This document shows positions 25,801-39,100 of a DNA stretch of 64,000 nucleotides, in pieces; within the stretch, counting starts at the first letter, position 1, and each line of letters opens with the position of its first letter. The DNA comes from Ailanthus altissimus (lineage: Eukaryota > Streptophyta > Magnoliopsida > Sapindales > Simaroubaceae): assembly GCA_946807835.1 (NCBI GenBank), contig OX327709.1, positions 21,639,501 through 21,703,500 of the forward strand. The letters run 5' to 3'. The notes beneath the pieces are model-generated. The model did not search any database, was not told the DNA's origin, and saw nothing but the letters and a program-made list of their open reading frames with translations. The translations under genes and the position numbers were made by a program.

Positions 25801-25924
25801 ATAGGCTGTTAGACGGTAAGGCGGGCATGCACATGCATGTTTATGCATTTCTCTGATGCATTCCGTTTTCTTCTTTTTTTCACAACAGGCTAAAAAATTT
25901 GTCAGAAGCATAGAATCAACTTAA
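22820..25924 (+). CDS. UCP1: Plant mitochondrial uncoupling protein (9 exons, 305 aa)
   Basis: Inner-membrane carrier of the SLC25 family that dissipates the proton gradient and exchanges metabolites such as aspartate and glutamate. Exons: 22820-22903, 23525-23743, 23839-23917, 24125-24258, 24344-24442, 24536-24640, 25140-25214, 25438-25524 and 25889-25924, all GT-AG and in frame. The three carrier repeats show the signature PxDxxKxR as [16 protein letters not shown] and PVDVVKSR. The ends [17 protein letters not shown] and [10 protein letters not shown] fit the plant UCP1/PUMP1 group, and the length is within a residue or so of the family. No lesions. Intron 6 contains a diverged tandem duplication (about 24740-24960). 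Confidence 0.95.
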
Positions 25925-28900
25925 GTATTAAGGCGAAGGTCGATGGCCAGTTGATGAATTTTGCATTGGAATTGCATTGAAGTTATTTAGAGATTAATAA
26001 AGCTCACACATGTTATTGTATCTTCTTGTTTGTTAGCAATTGTGATGAGGTGTGCGGCAAGTGACAAACAGAATTGAATGAAAAGAGAGATTTTTAGCAA
26101 TTCAGAAACAGTGAAATTAATGGTCACATTGATTTCTTGGATACAAGTCAATACTATCTTCTTTCTTCCCAGTGACATAATGAAATTTCTGCTGATTTAA
26201 ACTTCATGATCCAAATGCTAAATGCTATTTTTATGCCTAGTGTTTGTTTCAATTTGTAAAAGGTTCTCCACGGAATGAGAACATTTCATGTAGAAATATA
26301 TGGCAGTGAGCCAGCCAGCCCTCACAAGTGTGGGAGAAGTCAAGTGCGAGTAATAGATTCGGACGAAAGGAGATTACAATAAAAGTACCCAACGAAAGTG
26401 ATATTGGGTGGCCCTAGTAGTGGTAGCCCTCTGGTCAAGTGGCATTGATTTTTTTTATTCATATATATTTCTTTTAATTTATTCCTCAAATTAAAACCAT
26501 TTTCAATATTTGTAAAGCAAGTCAAATATCAAATAAAACATACGTAGTTGTTTGATAACTCATTTATTCTAAATCTTCAATAAACTTAAAATTTTATCGC
26601 GTATAAAATTTTTTTTGGTTAATCATAAATCTTATTATTAAATATTATAGGTATAAATTCAAAAGTTAGCGTAGAATATAATTTGTATAATATAAAAGAA
26701 AAATAGATAAAATATGTAGCGTTTATTAAGGTTAGGTTAGAGATGTTGGATGCAAATTAGTGTGAGAAAAGTGATAGGAAAGTTCGAGGTTGTTGAGTCT
26801 CTTATTGTTGTGGGTAGTTGGGTTTGGAGCCCTATTTTAGTGGTGAGAAATATAAGAATGAGTAGAGAGTAGGCCAAATATCAAGTTAGAACTAGACAGT
26901 TTAAGCTGCAGGCTAGGCGAATTAAGAGGACTTAAAGAGACCTGAGGAGTATAGAGAAAATGAGGTCAATGGCTGACGCCGACAAGGTGGTCAGCGACAA
27001 CTCTCTGACGCTCAAATTAGGTGGCTGTTATATGGAGAACGTTCCCTAAAATTTATTTGACAAAGAGAAAATGTACAAGATTTTAGAGATAATGAGGAGC
27101 GTTTCTCTTACTAGAGATTGAGTTATCCCTTACCACTTTTCACTTTTGAAGATAAAATTTGAACTTGAAGGATGTCACCCTAGAGACTTTCTTTTAAGGG
27201 CGACACATGGTGACTACTATTGGAGAACATCTCTATTATGAGAGGTATTTTAGAGAATTTCATTAGGAGGAACAAAGAGATAATTTGACCTTCATTTACA
27301 TTCGAAGTATTAGGAATATTAATGATTTGTCAATTTCTAGAGCTAATAGCCCGAGTTGATAAGATTTGGGGAGCACTGAGAGGTCATTTGACTCTGCTCC
27401 TTCAAGCTTCGCAAATTTAGGTGAGTTACTCAACTAACTTAGATATCTTCTGTTTATTGTATTACAAGGAGACAAAGTCTTCATGTTAACTAACGTGGCA
27501 TTCCCTTATTGGCTCTTTGAGGATTCTCTTATCCAACCTTATTGTTAAGTCAGATAGCTATGTGACATGATATCAAAGTGCTCCTTTAATGGGTCCGATT
27601 AGTGATGTGGACACTTATTAATAGGTTTATGATGATGTGGCAGGTACTCAAAGTCTTGTGATGTGTCCTCTAACACTGATATTGAATAATGACGCGTGTT
27701 TTGACACGAATTCTAATAGATATGCTTTTTAAACCAAGTTATAGAAGTCCAAGTGTTTGTATCTGAACTTAGTCCTATTGAAGTGGCTCGTTTTAAGTCA
27801 GATTGCTCGTGAAACAGGTTGGGCTTGAGTATTAGATTAAGCTAAGTGTTAAATTTTGATTGAGTGTCACCGATCTTTATTCTCAACAATATTATTTTTG
27901 TATTTAATATTAAGATTTGCCATTTATAGGAATATAATATAAAACAATTTGATACTTTATGTATATGAAATAAAATCCATGTCCTTATTTTTTATATAAG
28001 TTTTAATTTCTCAAAAAGCAAAAAAATTATGTTAAAAAAAGAAAAAGAAAATAAAAAATTTAAATATAAATAACACTTATTATAGAAAATATATTTGCCT
28101 TATAAAAAAACTAGTGTAAGTCTTTATTTGAAGAAAGGTACATAAATAAGCCACTTAAAAAAGTTATAATTTTTTATAATAAAAAATTATTTGACTAATC
28201 TTATTAACTGAGAAAATAATAAATAAATAAAATTATCTTTATTAATAATATAATTAAAAAAATTTGTTATTTGAGCAACAAAATTATTAAAAAAATGATT
28301 ATCATTGTCCAAATGAATTTTTAAAAAAAGTATTCTACAGATTACTAACAAATAATTTTATGAATTAATTTATAAAAAAGTTATGGTATATATGATTATT
28401 TCTTGTATTTATTATTGTTTGTATAATAAAAATAAATAATATATTTTTAAATTTTTTGTATTTAGTTTATAAAAATATAAATATAAAATTACAATGATAA
28501 TATTTTTTAATAAATTGGAGAAGATATTATTTTATAAAGTATTCCTCACACCTTTCTAACAGGGCACAAGACTTAATCACACACCATTTTTCTCGCAGCG
28601 CAATTGAGCGCACGACTCCTCCTCACACCTCTCATGAGGGTGAGGTATTCTTAATTTCTTTTTTTTTTTTTCGATTTTTTTTTTTAATTTATTTTTAAAA
28701 TTTTTACTTTTAAATTTATTTTTTATTTTTAATCTTCAAAATATTATTGTTTAAATATTCAATCTACTTGTTTTTTTAGCTTTGACTTTTTAAAATGTTA
28801 TTTAGGTGAATTTAAAAAAAAAATAAAAATAATTCAAATTTAAACTTTAATTGATATTAGTTTTGTGTCTATAAAAGTATACGAAGCTAAAATAAGAGAC

Positions 28901-29064
28901 ATTTGTGCCTTTAAGAACGGCAATATAACAATCATAACTAATCTGCGTCACCGCACGCAACGTCGTCGTTTCAATCACGGCAAATAGCTTTCTCCTTCGG
29001 AAGAAATACAGTCCGAGTTTGGCCGAAATCTCAAAAATCCACCGATACTTCCACGGCTTCGCTG
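25925..29064. other. Intergenic region, repeat-like and AT-rich
   Basis: The first few hundred bases are the UCP 3' UTR and flank. At about 26690-27880 base composition becomes more balanced and the text looks like decayed transposon DNA (many stops, no domain recognised). 27880-28560 and 28640-28860 are very AT-rich with long A and T runs. From 28900 the sequence becomes the HAKAI promoter and leader. Confidence 0.45.
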
Positions 29065-29421
29065 GTAAGCTTAAACCCCTTGTCGCCTAAATTAAATTAT
29101 ACCTCTAAACATCACTGGTACGTTGAAAAGTTTCATTTACACCATCTTAGGGCTTTCAATTAAATTAAATTCTCGATATACCACGTATAAAGTTACTTCT
29201 GGAATCTGGGTTTTTTATTCAATTAATATTATAGATTATATATAGGTATTTATTGTTTTTCGCCTTTAATCTTGAAGGGTTTGCAGCAATTTTTTAAAAA
29301 AATTATTAATGTGCAAAATTTTGCAACTTTCTTGCTGTTATAGAATCCTTATTTTTTTTACCCCATAATAAAGAAGTAAAGGGAGAGTGTGTGGAGGGTT
29401 TTATTTATTTATTTATTACAG
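29065..29421 (+). other. Probable intron in the 5' leader of the HAKAI gene
   Basis: A donor CTG/GTAAGC at 29065 and an acceptor TTATTACAG ending at 29421 bracket an AT-rich stretch just upstream of the start codon, a common arrangement in plant genes. Based on splice motifs only. Confidence 0.45.
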
Positions 29422-29510
29422 GAGCATAATTGAGTAATTTGGTTATTGCACCCTAGATTTGTAGATTGAAGCTTATTCTGTTGAGTGGAAAAAGGACAGT
29501 AAGGTTAAAA

Positions 29511-32342
29511 ATGCTTCAAATTAGGCTTAAAAAGCCCCAATTGTCGGAAGGTGGTGCGGCGGTGAAGCCTTTGCCGGTGGAGACTGTGACAGTTGCGTGT
29601 CCAGACCATCTTGTCCTTGCTGATCTTCCTGTGGCAAAGGGCATTGGTGCAGCAACCGCTGCTTCCCTTGTCAAGACCATTGGTCGGAGGTCCCGTCGCC
29701 AGCTTGGTGAGCGAGTCCATTTTTGTGTTCACTGTGATTTCCCAATCGCTATCTATGGGCGCTTGGTATGTTCTAAGCATTTCTGCTTTCATCTATTAGT
29801 TGCCTTTGAGATATATAGTATTGGATACATATTTTATCATTATGAAATTTTTGGTTAGGCATGGTGTTCATTTAAAATGAACTTAAGGAATGGTGTGTGT
29901 AACTTTTCTGTTTTAAAATTAACAAATCAACCTCGGGTAGTGATGATCAAGTGTGGAATGAAGGATGGTTTAAATGAGAAGAGCAATGGGACTGGAATTT
30001 CTTTGTGCTTTTTTGAGCCTTCTATAGGAGGATGTATAGGAACTTTATGATATACTATTTCTTTCTTGTTGATTTAAGTTGTGATCTGTATGTATGGCAG
30101 CCTGTACTGTAAGTAGAGGGGATACTTCACTTGAGGTTTTGAAAAGTCCAAATTCTTTTCATTAAATTATTTTTTGTACGTGAGTGATTCATTTTAGCTT
30201 CCTGAATATTTGTTGGTAGCAGTGTTTGAGTTGGTCTACTTTATTTGGATATTCTATATGCTAACAATACTATCATCTTGCAGAATCCTTGTGAGCACGT
30301 TTTCTGTCTCGATTGTGCCAGAAGTGAATCAATATGCTATCTGTAAGTAGACTTCAGATTTTCACATTCTTATAAGATAGTACTGTGACAACTGTAATTA
30401 TTACCATGCATTTCTTAGTATTATTGAGTGTTTCTGAGTCCTCTCCTTTTGCACTTTTGCCTATGTAGAACAAAAGTAACCAGGAGCTAGTCATACAAAG
30501 TATGAATTATGTTTTTTGATTGTTTGGGGAGTTCAATAATGGCTTTCTTTGTGGAATTTTAACTTGTTATTATTAATAAACTAGTTTATCAGGTGATTTA
30601 GAGCAAACTGAGTTTCACATGAATCCAAACTGCTACTTCCACCTTAATTCAAAATGAGATTTGAGTTCCCGTGTTTTATTGGATACTTCTAATGTTGCCC
30701 TGTCCATTATTATCTGCACTGCCTGTTTACATTGGAGTTAAGCAGTAAGGTTCTTGTAGCAATTAAAAGTACTATTAATATGGTGCGTTTCCCTGGGGCT
30801 CAATCTTGCTTGGTTTAGCATTAAAATGGAAATCATGCTTTCAACACTTAGATGTTTTATAAATAATTTTTATCCTAGTTCCATAATATTTCTTCTACTG
30901 ACTCTGTTTTGTATTATATTCTTAACAAGATAAAACTATGTTATCATTACCTATGTAGTTTTTAAGAGACTTAAACTCTTAAGGAAGGAGTTGAATGGAC
31001 ACTAATATAGAAACCGACGAACAAACTTTAAAATTACAGGCAGTTTACTGGGTGTTAATATTTGTATTATTCATGCGTTCTCTCTTGCATTAATCTTCTC
31101 TTGACTGTTTAAATAATTGAGGAATGAAATAAGCAATTTCACATGCTTTTCATTGAATGCAGCTGTGATGAACGTATTCAGAAGATTCAGACTATCAAAA
31201 TGATGGAGGGCATCTTCATCTGTGCCGCCCCACACTGTCTGAAGTCTTTCCTGAAGAAGACTGAATTTGAGTCTCATATTCATGAGAGCCATGCTGACCT
31301 TCTACAGCCCAATGCAGAGAAAGAAGATGATAATGAATCCGAGAGTCAGAGTGCCAAACAACCTACAGTTTCAGAATCCTCTGTTCGAGCTCCTCCAAGG
31401 CCTGTCTTTTCACCTGGTTCAAATTCCCAGCTTAATGATCGTGATGATAAAGCCCGTCGGCAGCAACCTAGAGAACAATTACCGCAAAGGACAGCCATGC
31501 TACCAAAGCCGCCGCCTGTTTTTGGGCAAGTCCAAAATTACCAATCAGATCCCCAGCCTGACAGTAGCCATCCCCCAGGCTTTGAGAGGCCTGGGCCCCA
31601 CGACCACTTTCAACAGAGTTTTGACACACAGGGTACTCCACAACAAGAATCTAGTCAACTGCAAGGGCTTTTATCAGAGAATCAATTTCCTGGCTACCCA
31701 CTTGTGCATTCCATGCAACCACCTAATTTTGCTGTGCCCATGAACTCAAATCCCTTGTTGACTCCTCCATTTGGTAATCCTTTACCAACTGAAGGATCTC
31801 AACAATTTTATGGTGCTCCTTTTGGGATGCCAAGGCCAGATTCTGTACCAGAAGTTGGGTCTGAACAAGCATCACTATTGGGTTTCCACCCAGGTCCACC
31901 AGCGGGTGTAAATTTTCCATCCGGTTACCCTCAGCTCTGGAACCTTGGGCCCGCAGGTGTGCCTTTTGAAGTTCCATCAGGGGGTCACGGAATTGAAGAG
32001 GGTTTTCCAAACATGTCTGATTCTCAAGGAAAAGCAGCGTATTATCAAGGCTATGCGCAAAATCCAGGAGGTCTACCCATGATGACTCCTTCCCTTCCAG
32101 CAGCCAATAAGGGGATGGAAGCTGTGCAAGGCAGTAACGCGATGGATCCCCGGGATGGCAAGGGTATATTGACACCGCCACCCATGTCACTTCCTCCTCC
32201 ACCACCAGGACCGCCACCACAGCCTCACTTGTCACGGCACCAAAGAGGTAATAAGTACTATTCAGGTGATATGGGTCGTGATGGTCAGGGCTTTGGGTGG
32301 CCACATGATAATCGTGATGGATATGGAAATAGCCAGGAATAG
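29511..32342 (+). CDS. HAKAI: HAKAI-like E3 ubiquitin ligase (3 exons, 497 aa)
   Basis: Plant HAKAI is an accessory subunit of the nuclear mRNA N6-adenosine methyltransferase complex. Exons: 29511-29765, 30284-30342 and 31163-32342, in frame. The start is the ATG of MLQIRLKKPQ; the frame is open upstream but has no ATG. A RING-type finger spans about residues 74-107 (CVHCDFP, CEHVFCLDCA, CYLC), followed by a C2H2-type finger (FICAAPHCLKSF...HIHESH) at about 120-146. The C-terminal two thirds are low-complexity and rich in proline, glycine and glutamine, including a run of prolines near the end. The order RING, C2H2, proline-rich tail is that of HAKAI/CBLL1 proteins. Intact. Confidence 0.92.
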
Positions 32343-33026
32343 GGAAATTAAAATCTTTTTCGGGAATTATTGCATGTAATTTCTTCTGTAAAACTTGTTT
32401 CAACGATCAATTTGCCCAATGGGCCATATGTTATTTTTGCTTCGAGTTCATTATGGTTCTGTGTTCTGTCGTAGGTCATTTTGATTTGTATATTTCAATC
32501 TAATTGAGGCTAATATACGGTGCATAATTATGATAGAACTCTAGGCTTTATTTGCCTCAGCCAAAAATTTTCCATACAATGTTCATAAATTATATATTTT
32601 TGAGTATGAGTCGAATTTTATTTTTCTTACACAAGGTTTACGAATTATGATATGTTTATCAAAGTACGTAGATGAGTCTAATCCTCAGACAATTTTCTGA
32701 GAGTTAATGCAAAATCCAAAACTTTTCTGTTCACCCTCGGGAAATCATGGCCTTCTTAAATTTAGTTTTTATGAAGACATAATTCTTTGCCAAAACTGTG
32801 AATCTTTCAAATTTCTCTTAAACCCTGTATTTCTCCTGTCAAAATCTCTCACAACATGTAAACAACGATACAAGAAGAAGAGACCATTTTTGAATACATA
32901 CATTTTCCCACACCCAGAAGCATACTAAGAAAACAATCCAATCACGCCCCTCCATTAACACTCCCCAGCTCCTTCAAACGAATCAAATATCAAAATGGGA
33001 GGAGATTCGTGAAGAAAAGGGATAAA
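32343..33026. other. Converging 3' ends of HAKAI and the reticulon gene
   Basis: AT-rich, only short frames. It must contain the 3' UTRs of both convergent genes. No repeat or RNA gene seen. Confidence 0.55.
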
Positions 33027-34938
33027 TCAACTCAGTTTCTTCTTTTCCAAAATCCATTTCCGGATTTTGATGATAAATTCCTCATCAATTTTCACATACA
33101 ACTGCTGAAGTTTCTTGTATCCCATCAAGGCATATTTATCAATATGATCTTCATATTTCTCATACAAGGCTGGGAGAGTCAGAACAATAACAAGGCCTGC
33201 CACATATGGAAGTTGTTAGATGGAGTTGTGTAATGGAAACTCAAATTCAAGTCCCAAAAAATTGTCAGATTTATATCAAGTAAAATGAAAATTTCTCTGT
33301 AGTCAATTCTGAGGCCAAATGACTTTCGTAATATTTATAAAGACGCTGAAATTATGCAACTAAAAACTGGAACTTACTGGTGTAGCCCAATGTAAGAAAA
33401 TCTGTCAAACCACCAACAAATGAAATTAGGGACAAGCATGCAGCTACTTTGAAGAACAATCTTGAGTTCCTGCCCAGGGCAATGTCCTGGGAAACTGAGA
33501 GAAAATCATTTACACGTGTGCGGATGAGAGCTGCCAGTTCATTTGCCATTTCTTCTGATAGGTACAACTCTGGAAGGGGTGGAGCAGGTCTGTTCAAGAG
33601 AGAAAAAAGTACCATGGAGTTGCCATTTTCCAACAAATTTCCAGAAGGAAAAATACATAGTTGTTTTTATTCTGTAATTTGGGGATCACAAACTTATTAC
33701 AGTTTCTAAAGTGAATGCTTCTTTTATGCTAATCTAATCTATCTCTCCATGTTTCCTAGGTAGTTTGTGGCTCAAAAGTGTAACGTGAGGCATGTGCACC
33801 CTAACATTCAATATTTTGTGGGATGGATAAACATAAATGAGAATATTTTTTATCCAAGTACCTTTCAATATCAAATCATTACAGACAGAGCGAAGCTCAT
33901 TGGTGCAAATTCTCAGTTTCCAACCCAACATCTCTGTCAAATACTAGCCAATAGGTTTTCAATGGACATAAAAGAAACCAACTGCAAGGATTGACATACT
34001 AAAAATCCTGGCAGATCAAACACTGAAGTAAATAATCTTCAACTTGGGGATTACTAAACCATCTAAGGCTTGACCAGAGATAAGCTTGTAAATTGCAGTT
34101 AGTTAATAAATAGAACTAGAGTTGCCAATCCCAAAATGTCAAATGATGGAATTACAGGAAATTGAAGAATGTAGCTGCATTTTGAAGAAAGAGAGAATGG
34201 ATAGATATAAAATGAAATTTCAATATGCTGTACATGAAGTATATCTTATGTTTCAACATCACCCTTATGCTTCAGAATTTAAAAGGTACGAGTAACATCA
34301 AAAAGTAGTTAGAAGCACAAATTTCTTAGTATGTTACCGATTAAGAATTGCTGCAGACTTAGCCCAAAGAAACAAAATGGCACTGAGGAGGAGTAGAACA
34401 CTAGAGACAAGCGACAACAGAGTGTAACCTGATCTCTCAAACACCACCCAAGCAGCTAATGTTACTAACAATATCCCCACTGTTGCATTTTTTTGCCTCC
34501 AGAGAATCACATCTGCAGCTGTTTAAACAAATATGAACATCAACTGCTGAACCAGCTTAGCTCTTAATCCATTTAACTAAAGATCAAAGATTGCCATAGA
34601 CCAAAGATAAATCCCATCTCTTCATAAAATTCTATATACAGACATAATCTCAAAGCTCTATAACACCAGGGATCAATCACATTCTCTCTTAATAGTAATA
34701 AATATTGAAATAAGAATCAAAATATCATGGAAACTAATTTTAATTTTTACAATCCAATCTTTAACTAACAATGAGAAGAATATTGAATCATCAATAATTG
34801 AAAGAAAAACCCATTTTGATGAAAAAAAAGTGAGAAAAAGGTATAGAAAAAGATGATCGATTTTGACTTACCAAGACCTCCTCCAAGAATTTCATGAACA
34901 CTTCTTTGTCTGTTAAACAATCGATCGGATGAACCCAT
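33027..34938 (-). CDS. Reticulon-like protein B (4 exons, 209 aa)
   Basis: ER membrane-shaping protein. Exons on the minus strand: 34938-34872, 34518-34338, 33589-33378 and 33196-33027, with in-frame GT-AG junctions. The protein starts MGSSDRLFNRQRSVHEILGG and consists almost entirely of a reticulon homology domain. It has a first hydrophobic hairpin (NATVGILLVTLAAWVVFE, then VSSVLLLLSAILFLWAKSA), the conserved link NRPAPPLPELYLSEE, and a second hairpin ending in VIVLTLPALYEKYEDHID. The short N-terminus and the C-terminal basic tail (ILEKKKLS) place it in the group of short plant RTNLBs; the exact paralogue is not resolved. No lesions seen. Confidence 0.92.
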
Positions 34939-36127
34939 TTACAAGAAACTGACAATAAAAACTTGAATCCAGTGCAGATCTCTAAAACCCCAATAACAGG
35001 TATCTTTGTAATGATATTCAGAAAAAGAGAAAAGCAATAGTTTTTCTTAGCTTTATATTTTACTCTCTTAATTTCCTTTTTTTCTGTTCATTCCTATGAA
35101 TATAATATAAATGGTGATGTGGATGATTATTGGAAATTGGAAGTTGTGTGGGTGGTGAGTCAGATTCCAACCTTAAAGCGACATGCTATCATAGCTTTTT
35201 TTTCTTTTTTCATCTCTTTTGTTTTTCTCCCATGTAGTTAATAATATATATATAGATATATATATATATAGATATATAGATATAGATATACACACATGCC
35301 ATACACGTATATGTAATGAGAGAGTGTTGAATGAAAGAAATTTCTTCGAGAACTTACGGCACAGATGGGCATGTGGGCTGCTTTCGATTGTCTTTCTATC
35401 TCTTGCTTTACATTTTCAACTGGTAGAATTTTCGAATGTATTCGTATGATTCAACGTGGGAATCTTTTGTCTGTGAGTGATAATTGTTCAACTCATCGAC
35501 AGTATTCTTGGCTTTTAATGAGGCCAGTGACCGTTTACTTTACGGGCATTTCAATTCAACTGTTATTGGCGGTAGATACTTCCAATATAGGCCATTACTA
35601 GCACATCGGAACACAGCAACGGGCAAATGGCAACTCTGTCAATCCTGAAATATTATTCTCTCGCAACTTTTTTTTTTCTTTTAATTTTACGGCATAAGAT
35701 CTCTGCCATGGGAGTACTTAATAATCAGTGACCTTTTCTCTCTGCAATTGCAATTGCAACTGCAAGTCTAGCTCCACCTGTTCATCAATACATTTAGCTT
35801 TAATGGCCCTAGTACAATCCCTTGGCTTATGTTAGGTATTCTCGTGTACAAACTACTAAAGAAAGAAAAAGGAAAATAGGCATTTTCATAAACAAAAATA
35901 TGAAACAAGTCCAATATAGAAAACCAGCAATTCAGCCTGCATCCACAGAAAAGTTATTTCCAGAAAATGAAATGTCATTTCTCGAAGAAGCTTTGCAAGT
36001 GTTAGTTCAGATTTTGACAAAGTATATGATGCACAATGAAATAGTTTTGAGCCAACGACGTATACTCAACATCTGTACTGAAAATGGATTATTGTCATTC
36101 AACCAGTAAATAAATGTTTCCAAGGAA
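34939..36127. other. Reticulon promoter region and 3' flank of the ataxin-3 gene
   Basis: No gene. It contains a TA/GATA microsatellite (about 35243-35292) and a CAATTG-rich patch near 35745. The right end is the 3' UTR of the ataxin-3-like gene. Confidence 0.55.
35243..35292. repeat. (TA)n/(GATA)n microsatellite
   Basis: Alternating TA interrupted by GATA words for about 50 bp, ending in a short CA run, upstream of the reticulon gene. Confidence 0.85.
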
Positions 36128-39100
36128 TTAATCCTCTTGTGCAGTTTTCTCTTTGCTATTTTCACTTTCATTTTGCGGAGTGCTAGCTTCTCCGTTAGCC
36201 ACAGCTGGGATAGCTGGTGAAGAGTCCAACAGGCTTGCAGCTATTGCCGCCTTCAAGTCCTCGTCCTCAGTCTCTGAAAGTGTATCTGCATCCCGGAAAG
36301 AAAGCAATGGATCAGAATTCTGTGGAGTCAACTTGATTCTCTTTGAGCCCTCTCTTGGGTTGCAAGATTTAGTAATCCTCTCAGCATCTTCAGGAGAAAG
36401 CCATTGACCGTAACCATTGGAAGTCTCAGAGGATGATAGTGGGCACTCTTTTGGGAAGTTTCCCCTCACTAGAAAAATACTCCAGCCAAAGCCCTTTAGC
36501 GAATCCAGATAGGCTGAGAGGTAAAACTTTGAGAGGTGCTCTGGGGCTGCATAAAGGCTGTCAAAATTATACCACTCTCCATTTACTTTCCTGATACAGA
36601 ACCAATGGTCATGCAAATGACAAATAAATGCATTTTCCAGCTCAGGGTCGATCTGCGCAGGCTCAGCAACTGGGCAGTTAAGGGGAATGACTTGCAGATC
36701 CCACACCTCCAAAGCCTTTTGCAAAACCTGCAAGAAGGAATTTTAAAACCCAAAAAGAATCAAGTTGGGACAAGTTTACGAGTCACAAATGTGCACGTGC
36801 ATTTTGATCATCCAATAGGAATGGATAACTTATCTACAATATGCAGATGATTTAAAAAGTTATCCACAATATGCAGATGATTCATAGTTTTTTTGTTCAC
36901 AATATTTGACTCTAAGAAAGGGCAATACCTCATGAAAATGAATTTTTCAAGAAAAAGAATATTCCAAGTTTCATCACATCCTATTGCTATTTACTTTTAT
37001 ACCAACACAGAGAAGAGCAGACAGAGCATCAAATAAGATGATGCGCTTTGCACGTGCGGGCATACTACCATGAATTCTTAGTAATATGAGGTATGTGCAA
37101 TCTGATTGCTCATTGCTCTTCTCTGTCCACATGTTAAATTAAGGCAATGTATTGTATATGGCCAATGCATGAAGTAAGTGCAGTAGGAAATGCCAGTTTA
37201 AAAGCGCTTCAGATGGGGCTTGAAATCCCTTTCCACTGGCAGTATTAAGTAAAATCCCGTATTGTATTAACATTCAATTATTATATTAAATCACTTTTAC
37301 TTAGAAAATTCCATACATTATAGCTGAAATCACGAAGCTCAGAAATTGAGTACAGGAAATGACAGGTTAAATATCTATTTGTTCAGTTCTTGCCTGAAGG
37401 CACATTATCAAACAATTTCAATCCCACCGGAATCAATATCCCTGCAGTCAATCATGCCTGGTTAGACAGTAATTAGACATCTCTACATAAATATTGGGTG
37501 TATAACGATACTTGCTCGCCACGCTTACTTGAGGCTAATTCACTTCAGATGTCTATGCCCACTCCCCATAATCTAGAATGAAGACAGTTCAATGATAACA
37601 TTGACAAATTAATAACCACTGGTATGTTTTGACACTCTTATAGGGTCTAATGTTGGAGTTTTTCTAACATGAACCATCACAAACGCCACTATCATGTATT
37701 ACAAGCAAAACTAAGTATTGTTAATCAATAAGCACATTTAAAGTATACAAATACTTTTATAAATAATAATAAACTCCTATTGCTGAATAAGCATTGAGAA
37801 TGAATAAGTGCATTTGAAATATACAAATATTTTTATAAATAATAATAAACTTCTATTGCTGAATGCAAAAAGACCTCAAAAGTGTACTCATCCATTCTTC
37901 TGTCCTAAGACAAGCAAACAAAATTATAGCTTCAATTCCACTAGTCGTACAAAATTCAACGCGGTTTAGTTGATCAGTAAACAGAATCATTTTGTTTGCC
38001 TAAGTTTCTGAATGCTCTGACAATGAAAAACGAAATAAGACAATCACTTCATTTTTTTGGAGGGAAGCGAGGATGGCTAGAATGGTACCCTAAGTTTCCA
38101 ACCAAGAGGTCAAAAGTTCAAATCCACCAGACACCACTTACCATAGACATTATAAGCCATGAGTTTCCCAACTACTAAAGGTTGTAGGTTGCGCAGGTAC
38201 TGGCCAATTTTGAACGTAATGCAAATGCGGGGGATTTCTGAGTTGGCAAGGAAAAAGGAAGGAAACAACAAGGATAGAAAAAACAACATCAACATCAAAG
38301 GTACAATATTTAATTTAATGCATAACAACTTCCCTTCTCTCTTCTTCTTGTGGACATCAAACTAAAAGTGCAATAGTACACTATTTCAAGTCCTTTATTA
38401 GCACCACATAAGATTTGAATGGGTTCCCTAAGTAGCTAAACTACGTGTAACTTTAAGAAGGTAACAACACTTTCATTTGCTGAATTTTAGGTTGAAAAGA
38501 TTTTGTTTTAGTTGTGTTAGCTAAACAACCTAGAATTAATGAGAAACTTAATGCTTCTAGAATTGTGCAGCGAGTGTTTGAAGGTTAGATGATTATTGGT
38601 AGCCCTTAATCCTAAGCCTTTGTTTCAGAGTAAAATTGGTAAATAGAGTAAATTATTCAGTGTTAACCTAGCTTTTATAGAATCTTCTTAATGCACTTTC
38701 AGAGCTAGCTTGGAGGATTTTTAATAATGGGAATTTGTTGACTATCCAACTTTGGTAATAGTTTTTGGATTGAGCTTTAGAGGTAAACAACATTAATAAG
38801 TTATTATTATATTGAGCATTTGTCCATTATCCGAATCTGCTAATTTATCTTATAGTTTATTTAATTGCTAAGACTAAAATAAGATTTGGTATGCAAATTT
38901 TCACATTAATGATCCTAAAACTTACACCAAATCAACATTTTATCATTGAATATCATTTACCATAATACTAAAACAAGTTTTGAATTGCAAAAAGCTCATG
39001 CAAAGTATGTTGAAACATAGAAAATCTAAGTTCAGGTTTGGGCTCTCAATGATATAATATCAATCGTGTTGCAAAGTACTCAACATTTTTGGATAATTGC

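Noticed and set aside
31723..32403. 226-codon minus-strand frame opposite HAKAI exon 3
   Set aside because: Antisense shadow of a low-complexity proline/glycine-rich region that is free of stops in the other strand by composition.
38060..38130. tRNA gene
   Set aside because: A- and B-box-like words are present but no cloverleaf with a proper acceptor stem and anticodon arm can be drawn; kept only as a possible SINE.
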